Shown piece by piece: positions 54,455-62,762 of a DNA stretch of 64,000 nucleotides. Below the pieces are notes generated by a model, which ran no database searches, was not told the DNA's origin, and saw only the letters and a list, made by a program, of their open reading frames with translations. Numbering within the stretch: position 1 is the stretch's first letter; every line of letters starts with the position of its first letter. Both the position numbers and the translations under genes were made by a program. This stretch comes from Gordonia amicalis NBRC 100051 = JCM 11271 (GTDB lineage Bacteria; Actinomycetota; Actinomycetes; Mycobacteriales; Mycobacteriaceae): the NCBI RefSeq assembly GCF_000332995.1, contig NZ_BANS01000001.1, positions 1 to 64,000 of the forward strand, in the 5' to 3' direction.

Positions 54455-55703
54455 ATGGACGCGACAGCGGTGACCGGCGCTCGGAACTGGGAGGCTGTCC
54501 GGACGCGGCATCCCGAACTCGTCGAACGGCTGGAAGTCGGCCTCTCCCAGGGTGACCCGCTCGCCGACGCGGTGGTCGTCGAGGCCCGCGAACGCGGGAT
54601 GTCGTTCTCGACATTGGTCGATCTCCTGGAGTCCCACGCGGATCCGGCCGCGCCTGATGATCCCGACCGGATCGAGATGCCGGCGTCGATGCGCCGACTG
54701 CTCAGGGCGACGAGCACCCCGCCCACGTGGTTCGACGCGGCAATCGCGGCGTCGGGGGCGCGTGCGTGGTGGCGATTCGGCACCCTGCAATCGTCGACGC
54801 TCTATCAGTCGCTGATCTACGGGTACAAGGCGCAGGGTTTCGTGCGGCCCTTGGTCGCCACGGGCCGCCCGGGGCTGGGGACGCGCGATCGGGTGCAGTC
54901 CACGGCGCGCTGGGTCGCGGAGGCCACCACGCCCGGAGCGATGTTGCCGGGAAATCCCGGTTGGGTTGCGACACTGCGCATTCGGCTCCTCCACGCGTAC
55001 ATCCGGGACACCCTTCGCCACCCCCATCGCGTCGACGGGGAGGACGCCGCGGGCTGGGATGAAGATGCGTGGGGAGTGCCGATCAACCAGACCTACTCGA
55101 TGATGACGATCTCGTGCGGGTTCCTGGCTCTGCCGCTGGTGGTCGCGCGTGACTTCGGCATCCACTACAGCAGCGCCGAACGCGAGGCGATCACACCTGT
55201 GGCGGTGGATCGGCTGGGTCGTCGGCGTCGACGACGACCTGCTCCCGGTCAGTCACGCCGAGGCGGCCGATCTGTTCCGGGTTGCCGCCGAGTTCGAACT
55301 CGAACCGGACGATTCGTCGAAGGTGCTCATCAAGGCGTTGCTCCACGAGGGCTATGACCTCCCCGGCGTCGTGCAGGGCGCGGCGCCGATCCCGGTGCCC
55401 GCGGTGCTGGTGTCCGCGCTCGACGTGGTCACGGGTCCCATTCTCCGGTCGTCTTTCTCCGCGATTTCCACCCGGTGGGTGGAGCGTCCGGTGGCCCGCC
55501 GCATGGGTTTGCGACGTTCACCGCTTCACCATCTGGTGGACGTCGCGCGTCCGGCGATCCGGTTGCGGGAGATCATCCGTGCCACGGGACTGCTCGGTTC
55601 GGAATCGGTGGTCATCGAACGGGAGCTCCGAACGGTGCGTCGTGGAGTCGGTATGAATCGTGCGGCTGCTCACGACCCGCACTCGGTGATCCACGCAGGT
55701 TGA
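54455..55703 (+). pseudogene. DUF2236 (MpaB-like) oxygenase, frameshifted
   Basis: Two frames together encode one DUF2236 protein of about 415 residues. The first frame runs from MDATAVTG to FGIHYSSAEREAI. The second resumes HLWRWIGWVVGVDDDLLPVS, the expected next segment with the conserved HLWR. One extra base around 55191-55196 (or loss of two) explains the switch. Family members are heme-dependent oxygenases such as latex-clearing-protein relatives and the mycophenolic-acid enzyme MpaB. The second frame continues to 55703 without a stop. It may be a real pseudogene or a sequencing error. Confidence 0.82.
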
Positions 55704-55707
55704 TCCA

Positions 55708-55736
55708 TTGACCCGGTAAGTTACTGCTGATAACTT
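55708..55736 (+). promoter_or_regulatory. Promoter of the mmpL-tetR operon
   Basis: TTGACC (55708-55713), a 17-bp spacer and TAACTT (55731-55736) form a good sigma-A promoter. Transcription would start near 55742, about 30 nt before GTG 55773. Confidence 0.7.
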
Positions 55737-55749
55737 AACGCCGTAAAGT
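55733..55749. promoter_or_regulatory. Palindromic operator overlapping the mmpL-tetR promoter
   Basis: ACTTAACGCCGTAAAGT is a 17-bp palindrome of the form ACTTnACGnCGTnAAGT. It covers the -10 box and the start point. A second inverted pair, TAAGTTA (55717-55723) and TAACTTA (55731-55737), overlaps it. The TetR encoded at the end of the operon is the likely ligand. Confidence 0.7.
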
Positions 55750-55772
55750 CGACCGAGGCGAGGGGGCGCACG

Positions 55773-58088
55773 GTGGTTCGATTGACACGGCTGATCATCT
55801 CGATGCCGAAGAGGGTGCTGCTCGGCGCCTTCATCCTCATCGTGGTGTGTGGTGCGTACGGCGCGACCGCCGCCGAGCATCTGCTGGCCGGCGGTTACAG
55901 CGATCCGAACGCGGGCTCCGCAAAGGCCGACAAGGTACTCGACGAGACGTTCAATCGCGGGGGCATCCAGGTCGTCCTCAAGCTCGACGGTCCGGCCGGT
56001 GTCGACATCTCGCGTGATCCGACCGCGAAAAGCGTGGCGGACAACGTCATCCGTGAACTCGACGCGAACGAGAACGTGCAGGACCAGATCCTGTCCGTCT
56101 GGGCCGACCCGGCGCTCGACTCGGCGCTGGTCAGCCGCGACCGGACGTCGGCGCTGATCATCGTCTCGCTCGAGGGCGGCGAGGATCTGGCTCCCGCCCG
56201 GGCGGCGGAGATCGAGGAGGCGTTCACCGGCGAGCGCGACGGGATCTCGATCCGCGTCGGCGGCCAGGCGCTCGTGTACTCCCAGGTCAACGAACAGACC
56301 GCGTCGGACCTGTTGATGGCCGAGGCGATCGCCATTCCCATCACCTTCATCGTGCTGATCTTCGTCTTCGGTGGGCTCATCGCCGCGGCGATTCCCGTCG
56401 GCATCGGCATCGTCTCGATCATCTTGACCTTCGCGCTGCTGCGGGTGATCGGTTCGATCACCGACGTCTCGGTGTTCGCGCTGAACCTCACCACCGCAAT
56501 GGGTCTGGCGCTCGCGATCGATTACACGTTGCTGCTGCTCACGCGCTACCGCGAGGAGGTCGAGCGGGGACGCGACCGCCCCGACGCGATCGTCCGGACC
56601 CTGGCCACCGCGGGCCGCATCGTGGCGTTCTCGGCGGTGACGGTTGCGCTCTCCCTGAGTGCGTTGGTGCTGTTCCCGCAATACTTCCTGCGCTCGTTCG
56701 CCTTCGCCGGGCTGGGCGTCGTGGCCGTCGCGGCCCTCTCCGCGCTCATCGTGACCCCGGCCGTGCTGATGCTCCTCGGCGACCGGATCGATGCGCTCGA
56801 CGCCCGCAAACCCGCGCGCCGTCTGCTGCGTCTGCAGCCGTCGCAGCCTCGTGAACCGGAGGACACCTGGTGGTACCGCCTCGTCCAACGGGTCCTACGC
56901 CATGCGCTCCCCGTCGCAGCCGTCGTCACCATCTTCCTGTTGGTCCTCGGCGCACCGTTCCTGTCACTCAAGATGGGCTTCCCCGACGACCGCGTGCTGC
57001 CGGAGTCCGCGAGTTCGCACGCCATCCAGCAGGAGATCCGCGACGACTACGAGGTCGACCTCTCCTCGGCGGTCACCGTCGTCGTACAGGGGCCGGTGGG
57101 GCAGCAGTCACTCGCCGCGTACACATCGGCGCTGTCGCAGGTCGACGACGTCAATTCGTCGGGATCGTCGGCCGGGACCTTCGTCGAGGGTCAGGCGGTC
57201 GCGCCCGGCAGTCCCGACGACAGTCGCGGCGACGTCCACATCCTCAACGTGTCGACCGACCGGGACCCGACCAGCGATGCCGGCATCGGGCAACTCGACG
57301 ACCTGCGCGCGGTCCCCGCGCCGAACGGTACCGAGATCCTCGTCACCGGGCTTGCGGCGACCACCGATGACACCGTCGGCTCGATCTACGCCCACCTGCC
57401 CTGGGTGCTCGCGCTCATCGCGATCGCCACGTTCGTCCTGCTGTTCCTCTTCACCGGCAGCGTGGTCCTCCCGCTGAAGGCGCTGGTCCTGAACATCCTG
57501 TCGCTGTCGGCGACCTTCGGCGCGATGGTGTGGTTCTTCCAGGAGGGGCACCTCGGCGGCCTCGGCACCACGGCCACCGGGACGCTGAACGCGACCATGC
57601 CGGTGCTGCTGTTCTGTGTGGCGTTCGGTCTCTCGATGGATTACGAGGTCTTCCTGCTCGGACGCGTGCGCGAGGAATGGCTGAAGTCCGATCGCACCCG
57701 CGCGGCCAGCGATCATGCCGTGGCACTGGGCCTTGCGCGCACCGGTCGGGTGATCACCGCGGCGGCCCTGCTGATGAGCATCGTGTTCGCCGCGATCGCG
57801 GCCTCGGAAGTGTCATTCATGCGTATGTTTGGGGTGGGGCTGGCCCTGGCGGTGCTGATGGACGCGACCCTGGTCAGGATGTTCCTGGTGCCCGCGTTCA
57901 TGCGCCTCGCCGGACGCGCCAACTGGTGGGCGCCGGCACCGCTGAGGAAGCTCCACGACCGCTTCGGTCTGTCCGAGGAAGTGTCCGAGGACGACCCGCC
58001 ACAACCACACCGGATACAGGAGAAGAACCGAGCGCAGGAGAACAGTGACGACACGCAGACGGGCGAGATCACCTCGCGGAGCAGGTGA
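55773..58088 (+). CDS. MMPL-family RND transporter
   Basis: A 771-residue transporter with 12 predicted helices and two large extracytoplasmic loops. LAIDYTLLLLTRYREEVERG and FGLSMDYEVFLLGRVREEWLKS are the paired helix-4/10 motifs. The first helix is LGAFILIVVCGAYGATAAE. It should export a hydrophobic compound, perhaps a lipid or drug, using the proton gradient. GTG 55773 follows GAGGGGG. The downstream tetR gene overlaps its 3' end by 44 nt. It is the mirror-order counterpart of the tetR-mmpL pair at 49030-52057. Confidence 0.93.
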   Translation: MVRLTRLIISMPKRVLLGAFILIVVCGAYGATAAEHLLAGGYSDPNAGSAKADKVLDETFNRGGIQVVLKLDGPAGVDISRDPTAKSVADNVIRELDANENVQDQILSVWADPALDSALVSRDRTSALIIVSLEGGEDLAPARAAEIEEAFTGERDGISIRVGGQALVYSQVNEQTASDLLMAEAIAIPITFIVLIFVFGGLIAAAIPVGIGIVSIILTFALLRVIGSITDVSVFALNLTTAMGLALAIDYTLLLLTRYREEVERGRDRPDAIVRTLATAGRIVAFSAVTVALSLSALVLFPQYFLRSFAFAGLGVVAVAALSALIVTPAVLMLLGDRIDALDARKPARRLLRLQPSQPREPEDTWWYRLVQRVLRHALPVAAVVTIFLLVLGAPFLSLKMGFPDDRVLPESASSHAIQQEIRDDYEVDLSSAVTVVVQGPVGQQSLAAYTSALSQVDDVNSSGSSAGTFVEGQAVAPGSPDDSRGDVHILNVSTDRDPTSDAGIGQLDDLRAVPAPNGTEILVTGLAATTDDTVGSIYAHLPWVLALIAIATFVLLFLFTGSVVLPLKALVLNILSLSATFGAMVWFFQEGHLGGLGTTATGTLNATMPVLLFCVAFGLSMDYEVFLLGRVREEWLKSDRTRAASDHAVALGLARTGRVITAAALLMSIVFAAIAASEVSFMRMFGVGLALAVLMDATLVRMFLVPAFMRLAGRANWWAPAPLRKLHDRFGLSEEVSEDDPPQPHRIQEKNRAQENSDDTQTGEITSRSR

Positions 58089-58743
58089 GATCCTCGCCGA
58101 GGAGATCATCGAGGCCGCGGGCGAGCTGCTGGTCGAGCACGGTGACGACACGGGCATGTCTATCCGGGGGGTCGCCACTCGCGTCGGCGTCACGCCACCG
58201 TCGATCTACCTGCACTTCGCCGACAAAGACGCCCTTCTCGACGCCGTGTGCGCCCGCTACTTCGAGCGCCTCGACGATCAGTTGGCCTCCGCGGCCGAAG
58301 GCATAGACGATCCGCTGGAGCGGGCGCTGCAGCTCGGCCTCGCCTACGTCCGGTTCGCCGTCGCGACCCCGGTGCTCTATCGCGTGGCCTTCGGGAAACC
58401 AGCCGACGCCGCGCATCCGTCCAAGGTCGACCAGGTGCTGGCCGCCAGCGCCTACACCCGGTTCGTGGACACGGTCACCGAACTCGCCGACGAGGGGTTG
58501 TTCGGCCGCGACGACGTGAACGACGTGGTCCTCGAACTGTGGGCCGCCGCGCACGGCATCGCATCGCTGATGCTGTCCAAACCCGGACTGGGTTGGGGGG
58601 ACGATTTCCAGCGCGCCGAGTCCATGCTCAAGGCAGTGTGCCTCGGACGTGCGGTGATGTCCGCTCACACCGACTGCGGGGACCCCGAGACCGCGCGGAC
58701 ATGGCTGGCGACCCTGCGGCCTCGGCAGCACGAGAGGCAGTGA
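58045..58743 (+). CDS. TetR family regulator of the upstream mmpL gene
   Basis: A 232-residue TetR regulator. The DNA-binding domain contains MSIRGVATRVGVTPPSIYLH and then FADKDALLDAV. The C-terminal WHG-type domain includes LELWAAAHGIASLM. GTG 58045 lies inside the mmpL 3' end with AGGAG upstream, so translation is coupled. The palindrome at the operon promoter (55733-55749) is the probable autoregulatory site. Confidence 0.9.
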   Translation: MTTRRRARSPRGAGEILAEEIIEAAGELLVEHGDDTGMSIRGVATRVGVTPPSIYLHFADKDALLDAVCARYFERLDDQLASAAEGIDDPLERALQLGLAYVRFAVATPVLYRVAFGKPADAAHPSKVDQVLAASAYTRFVDTVTELADEGLFGRDDVNDVVLELWAAAHGIASLMLSKPGLGWGDDFQRAESMLKAVCLGRAVMSAHTDCGDPETARTWLATLRPRQHERQ

Positions 58744-58810
58744 TGAACGACAAGATGGTCAAGGGCCGGTAAAGTCGGATTCGACACGGTCACTCTTGTC
58801 GTCCCGTCAG

Positions 58811-58837
58811 GGAACTCACAGGAATGGCTCGACGTTG
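58811..58837 (+). promoter_or_regulatory. Candidate ECF-sigma (SigE/SigH-type) promoter for the Bax1-I gene
   Basis: GGAAC (58811-58815) is separated by 17 nt from CGTTG (58833-58837), matching the general mycobacterial SigE/SigH consensus GGAAC-N16-18-CGTT. The start codon is 37 nt further downstream with a good AAGGAG site. Confidence 0.45.
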
Positions 58838-58873
58838 AGACGGTATAGATCCGTACCGATTAAGGAGCGCTTC

Positions 58874-59737
58874 GTGCGAGAGAGCAGCAATCCGGTGATG
58901 CGCGGCGTGGTCCGCGACAATCAATCCGGGTACGCGGGGTTCGGGGCCGGCACGGCCGGCACCGGCGTCGCGATGAACAAATACGGTCAGGCAGCTGACC
59001 CTTACACCCAGGCGCCGCCCGCCACCCGGCAGCTCACCATCGACGACGTGGTCACCAAGACCGCGATCACTCTGGGCGTCCTGACCGTCGTCGCGGTCGC
59101 GACCTACTTCGGCATCAGCAGCCGGGCCACCGAGTCCGCTCAGGTCAGCCTCGCGCTGCCGCTGATGATGGTCGGTGCGATCGGCGGTCTCGTCCTCGTC
59201 CTGATCGCGAGCTTCGGCCGTAAGCAGGACAACCCGGCCATCGTGCTCGCCTACGCGGCATTCGAGGGACTGTTCGTCGGTTCGATCTCCTTCGCCTTCG
59301 CGAACCTGGTCGTCGGCGGCGACATCTCTGCCGGAGCCCTGATCGGACAGGCGGTTCTCGGTACGTTCGGCGTGTTCTTCGGCATGCTGTTCGTGTACAA
59401 GATCGGCGCCATCCGCGTCACGCCGCGCTTCACCCGCATGCTGTTCGCCGGCATGATCGGTGTGCTCGTGCTGATGGTCGGCAACCTGGTGATCGGCCTG
59501 TTCACCGGCGAGGCCGGTGTCCTGCGCGACGGCGGTCCGATCGCGATCATCTTCTCGCTGGTCTGCATCGCGTTGGCGGCGTTCAGCTTCCTGCTCGACT
59601 TCGACTCGGCGGACCGTCTCATCCGCGCCGGCGCGCCCGACCGCGCAGCATGGGGCGTCGCCCTCGGCCTGACCGTCACCCTGGTCTGGCTGTACGTCGA
59701 GATCCTGCGCCTGCTGAGCTACTTCAACTCGGACTAG
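58874..59737 (+). CDS. Bax inhibitor-1/YccA family membrane protein
   Basis: A 287-residue Bax1-I family protein. About 65 residues of hydrophilic N-terminus precede seven transmembrane helices. The segment NPAIVLAYAAFEGLFVGSISFAF and the FSFLLDFDSADRLI segment near the C-terminus match actinobacterial YccA-like proteins. Two aspartates near the end may form the pH-sensing pair known in BsYetJ. Function in ion leak or stress adaptation is inferred from the family. GTG 58874 has AAGGAG 6 nt upstream. Confidence 0.9.
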   Translation: MRESSNPVMRGVVRDNQSGYAGFGAGTAGTGVAMNKYGQAADPYTQAPPATRQLTIDDVVTKTAITLGVLTVVAVATYFGISSRATESAQVSLALPLMMVGAIGGLVLVLIASFGRKQDNPAIVLAYAAFEGLFVGSISFAFANLVVGGDISAGALIGQAVLGTFGVFFGMLFVYKIGAIRVTPRFTRMLFAGMIGVLVLMVGNLVIGLFTGEAGVLRDGGPIAIIFSLVCIALAAFSFLLDFDSADRLIRAGAPDRAAWGVALGLTVTLVWLYVEILRLLSYFNSD

Positions 59738-59766
59738 TTCCGACGCGGCGGTCCCGCATCCGATTC

Positions 59767-59806
59767 ACAACGAACCCCACACCCGCGCCGGTGTGGGGTT
59801 CGTTGT
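59767..59806 (+). terminator. Strong hairpin terminator after the Bax1-I gene
   Basis: A perfect 17-bp stem: the left arm begins ACAACGAACC (59767-59783) and the right arm ends GGTTCGTTGT (59790-59806), with a 6-nt loop. It lies 29 nt after the stop codon. Confidence 0.85.
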
Positions 59807-59872
59807 CGTCTGTGCGGAGGAAAAAGATGTCAAGTGGGCATCCGCGGACAAGAGCTGTGCCGACCATCGGGG

Positions 59873-60433
59873 ATGGTGTTTTTTCTGATTCAGCTCGCGT
59901 TGATGATCGTCGGCGCGATGGTGCACATCCTGGCGGACCGGTCGGCGCGTCGACGCACCATCGGCCGCAACGCAGAACTCGTGCTGCTGTGGATCCTCGT
60001 ACCCGGCGGAGTGTTCGGCGTCTTCGCCGGCTTCGGGCACGTCGGACCGAATGCCCCGGAGATCGCCAAGGACATCGGACCGGACTTCATCCCGTCGATG
60101 TTCCAGTGGGAGCTCGGGTGGAACGACATCGCCGTGGGGTTGATCTGCCTGCTGACGTTCCGGATCCGCAACCGCGGCGGATGGCTCGACGCCGCGGTGT
60201 GGGCGCTGGCGATCAGCTACGGCGGCGACCTCGCCGGGCACATCTCGCAGTACTACATCCACGACAACACGGCGACGAACAACGTGTGGGCCATCCCCGC
60301 CGAGATCTACATCGTCGGCGGGACCGTGATCGCGTGGGCCGTCTATCGACGAACAACCCCTCGCAGCGTCGCGGTCCTGGGACCGAACGCGGCGAGGGGC
60401 GTCGAAGAGCGAGAGGAGACCTCGGTCAGTTGA
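59873..60433 (+). CDS. DUF6790-like four- to five-helix membrane protein
   Basis: A 186-residue integral membrane protein. It begins MVFFLIQLALMIVGAMVHIL and then RRTIGRNAELVLLWILVPGG. Predicted helices follow, with the conserved-looking segments FIPSMFQWELGWNDIAVGLI, ALAISYGGDLAGHISQYYIH and AEIYIVGGTVIAWAVYR. The His/Trp/Asn-rich loops are typical of small membrane proteins annotated as DUF6790; the function is unknown. ATG 59873 is preferred to ATG 59834, whose extra 13 residues are non-hydrophobic. It converges on the thiolase gene with a 15-nt gap. Confidence 0.8.
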   Translation: MVFFLIQLALMIVGAMVHILADRSARRRTIGRNAELVLLWILVPGGVFGVFAGFGHVGPNAPEIAKDIGPDFIPSMFQWELGWNDIAVGLICLLTFRIRNRGGWLDAAVWALAISYGGDLAGHISQYYIHDNTATNNVWAIPAEIYIVGGTVIAWAVYRRTTPRSVAVLGPNAARGVEEREETSVS

Positions 60434-60448
60434 GGCACTGCGCGCGGG

Positions 60449-61672
60449 TCAGCTGAGGCGCTCGAGAACCATGGCCATACCCTGACCGCCACCGACGCAC
60501 ATCGACTCGATGCCGAAGGTCTTGTCATGGGTGCGGAGGTTGTTGAGCAGGGTGGTCGTGATCCGTGCACCGGTCATACCGAACGGGTGGCCGAGAGCGA
60601 TCGCGCCGCCCGAGACGTTCAGCTTGTCGTGGTCGATGCCGAGTTCGTTCGCCGAGCCGAGCACCTGGACGGCGAAGGCCTCGTTGATCTCCACGAGGTC
60701 GATGTCGGACAGCGACATCCCGGAGATCTTGAGCACCTTGCGGATCGCCTCGATCGGACCGAGGCCCATGATCTCGGGTGACAGGCCGGTGGCGGCGGTG
60801 GCGACGACGCGCGCCAGCGGCGTCAGGCCGAGTTCCTTCGCCTTGGTGTCGCTCATGATGACCAGCGCGGCGGCACCGTCGTTGAGCGGGCAGGCGTTGC
60901 CGGCGGTGATGGTGCCGTCGGGTCGGAAGACCGGCTTGAGCTGCGAGATCTTCTCGTACGTCGTACCCGCGCGCGGGCCGTCGTCGGTGGTGACCTGGGT
61001 GCCGTCGGCCAGGGTGACCGGTTCGATCTCGCGGGCGAAGAAGCCGGACTTGATGGCCGCTTCCGCGCGGTTCTGACTGAGGACGCCCCAGCGGTCCTGG
61101 TCCTCACGCGAGATGCCGGTGAAGCTCGCGACGTTCTCGGCGGTCTGGCCCATCGCGATGTAGACGTCGGGGATGAGTCCGTCCTGGCGGGGGTCGTGCC
61201 AGATCCCGGCGTCGCCGGCGGCGGCGAGTTCGGTGCGCGCCATCGCGTCGTCGAAGAGCGGGTTCTTGGAGTTCGGGGCACCGTCGGCACCGCCGGAGAT
61301 CCCGAAGCTCGACACGCTCTCGACGCCGCCGGAGATGATGACGTCGGCCTCGCCGGCCTTGATGGCGTGCAGCGCCATACGTGTGGTCTGCAGCGACGAC
61401 GAGCAGTAGCGGTTGACCGTGACGCCGGGGATGTGGTCGTAACCGAGTTCGACGGCGATCACGCGGGCGATGTTGTTGCCGCCCTGACCGCCCGGCTGGC
61501 CGATGCCCCAGTGGATGTCCTCGATGTCGGCCGGGTCGAGTTCGGGCACCTTCGCGAGGGCCGCCTCCACCATCTGGCGGGACAGGTCGTCGGGACGGAC
61601 GTCTTTGAGGGATCCCTTGGCGGCGCGGCCGATCGGGGAGCGGGCGGTGGAAACGATCACTGCTTCAGCCAT
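60449..61672 (-). CDS. fadA3: Acetyl-CoA acetyltransferase / thiolase (FadA3-like)
   Basis: A 407-residue thiolase of full length. The nucleophile Cys90 is in VNRYCSSSLQT. NEAFAVQVLG, GGAIALGHPFGMTGAR with the catalytic His, and CVGGGQGMA with the acid-base Cys complete the active site. It performs thiolytic cleavage of 3-ketoacyl-CoA in beta-oxidation or the reverse condensation. Gene order before an SGNH hydrolase and cbs matches Rv1074c. A 20-bp palindrome just upstream suggests repression by an unlinked TetR regulator. Confidence 0.95.
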   Translation of the reverse strand: MAEAVIVSTARSPIGRAAKGSLKDVRPDDLSRQMVEAALAKVPELDPADIEDIHWGIGQPGGQGGNNIARVIAVELGYDHIPGVTVNRYCSSSLQTTRMALHAIKAGEADVIISGGVESVSSFGISGGADGAPNSKNPLFDDAMARTELAAAGDAGIWHDPRQDGLIPDVYIAMGQTAENVASFTGISREDQDRWGVLSQNRAEAAIKSGFFAREIEPVTLADGTQVTTDDGPRAGTTYEKISQLKPVFRPDGTITAGNACPLNDGAAALVIMSDTKAKELGLTPLARVVATAATGLSPEIMGLGPIEAIRKVLKISGMSLSDIDLVEINEAFAVQVLGSANELGIDHDKLNVSGGAIALGHPFGMTGARITTTLLNNLRTHDKTFGIESMCVGGGQGMAMVLERLS

Positions 61673-61688
61673 GCGCCCACGCTACCCC

Positions 61689-61708
61689 AACCAAGCAGAT
61701 GCTTGGTT
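61689..61708. promoter_or_regulatory. Palindromic operator upstream of the thiolase gene
   Basis: AACCAAGCAGATGCTTGGTT is a perfect 9-2-9 inverted repeat 17-36 nt before the thiolase ATG. It resembles TetR-type sites found near beta-oxidation genes. The spacing CAAG-N6-CTTG differs from the KstR2 motif CAAG-N2-CTTG, so that regulator is not assumed. Confidence 0.65.
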
Positions 61709-61735
61709 TGATGGGGTGGTAGATCACATCTGCCG

Positions 61736-62683
61736 TCACACCTGCTTGAGCAGGCGTCGGAGTCCGGTGGCCACGCGCGACTCCTCCACCGCCGGGGATT
61801 CCTCGGGAGGTTCGGGTAACGGTGCCGAACCCCACTCGCCGATGGCGTCGAGGACCGGTGGCATCAGGATGTCGGCGGCCAGCGCGTATCCCGCCGCCGA
61901 GGGGTGGTATTGATCCGGGGACAGCATGAAATCGAGCTGGGCCCGGAATTCCTTGGCCATCAGGTCGGCGAGCGGAACCGACCGCCCACCCGCGGCACGG
62001 ACCGCCGCGCGTTGGGCCGCAGCCAAACGAAGGCCCCACTGCCGCAACACTGTTCGCAGCGGCTGCGGGATGGCGGTGATGACGCCGAAGTCGGGGCAGG
62101 TGCCGACGACGACCTTCGCGCCGCCGCCGACGAGCAGTCGCACGGCGTCGCCGAGTCGGCGAGCCGACGCGCGGATGCCGTTGCGGGACGTCACGTCGTT
62201 CGCGCCGATCAGGATGATCGCGACATCCGGCCGTTCGTGGGCGATGAACATCGCGTCGATCTGGGCGGCCAACCCCTTCGACGTCGCGCCGACGATGGCC
62301 TTGTTGGCGTAGCGGACGGTCTTGCCGGTCTCGGCCGCGACTCGTCGTGCGACCTGCACACCGGGCGTCTCGTCGGCCGTGTCGACACCGAGTCCGGCCG
62401 CGGTGGAATCGCCGAAGACGGTCAGGAACAGGTCGACCGCAGTGTCGCGGGTGTACCGCGTCACCCGGCCGTCCGGGTGATAGACGCCGTCGCCGTCGGG
62501 GGCGTTGTCGGTGCGGTGCGGGATCACGGTGCGGGCCGTCGCGGCCTGACCGTTGAGGTAGTTCCAGACCGCCCATCCGGCACTCGCTCCGGCCGCAGTG
62601 GCTGCCGCCGTGGCGCCCACGTCGCGGCAGACCCGGCCCCAGGCCCAACTGTCGGCACCGACCTTGCGACTCCAACCGGACAC
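61736..62683 (-). CDS. SGNH/GDSL-type exported hydrolase
   Basis: A 315-residue protein, the likely orthologue of Rv1075c. It has an N-terminal hydrophobic segment (ATAAATAAGASAGWAVWNYL) that should act as anchor or signal. Block I is VFGDSTAAGLG with the nucleophile Ser, IILIGANDVTSRNG gives the block III Asn, and DQYHPSAAGYALAADIL has the Asp/His pair. It should be a lipase or esterase at the envelope. GTG 62683 is set by TAGACT (62696-62691), 7 nt upstream. The 63-nt gap to the thiolase gene holds the operator. Confidence 0.9.
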   Translation of the reverse strand: MSGWSRKVGADSWAWGRVCRDVGATAAATAAGASAGWAVWNYLNGQAATARTVIPHRTDNAPDGDGVYHPDGRVTRYTRDTAVDLFLTVFGDSTAAGLGVDTADETPGVQVARRVAAETGKTVRYANKAIVGATSKGLAAQIDAMFIAHERPDVAIILIGANDVTSRNGIRASARRLGDAVRLLVGGGAKVVVGTCPDFGVITAIPQPLRTVLRQWGLRLAAAQRAAVRAAGGRSVPLADLMAKEFRAQLDFMLSPDQYHPSAAGYALAADILMPPVLDAIGEWGSAPLPEPPEESPAVEESRVATGLRRLLKQV

Positions 62684-62690
62684 GGCCGCC

Positions 62691-62696
62691 AGTCTA
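62691..62696 (-). promoter_or_regulatory. -10 box of a leaderless promoter for the SGNH hydrolase gene
   Basis: Minus-strand TAGACT is followed by 7 nt and then GTG 62683. This excludes longer upstream starts. Confidence 0.6.
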
Positions 62697-62762
62697 GAGG
62701 TCGACGGCCGGGTGTCGGTGGCCGAGTGTCGGGGACCACGACGGTTCTGGGACCATGGACTC

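Noticed and set aside
61689..61708. KstR2 binding site upstream of the thiolase gene
   Set aside because: The site has CAAG and CTTG separated by 6 nt and not by 2, so it does not match the KstR2 consensus.
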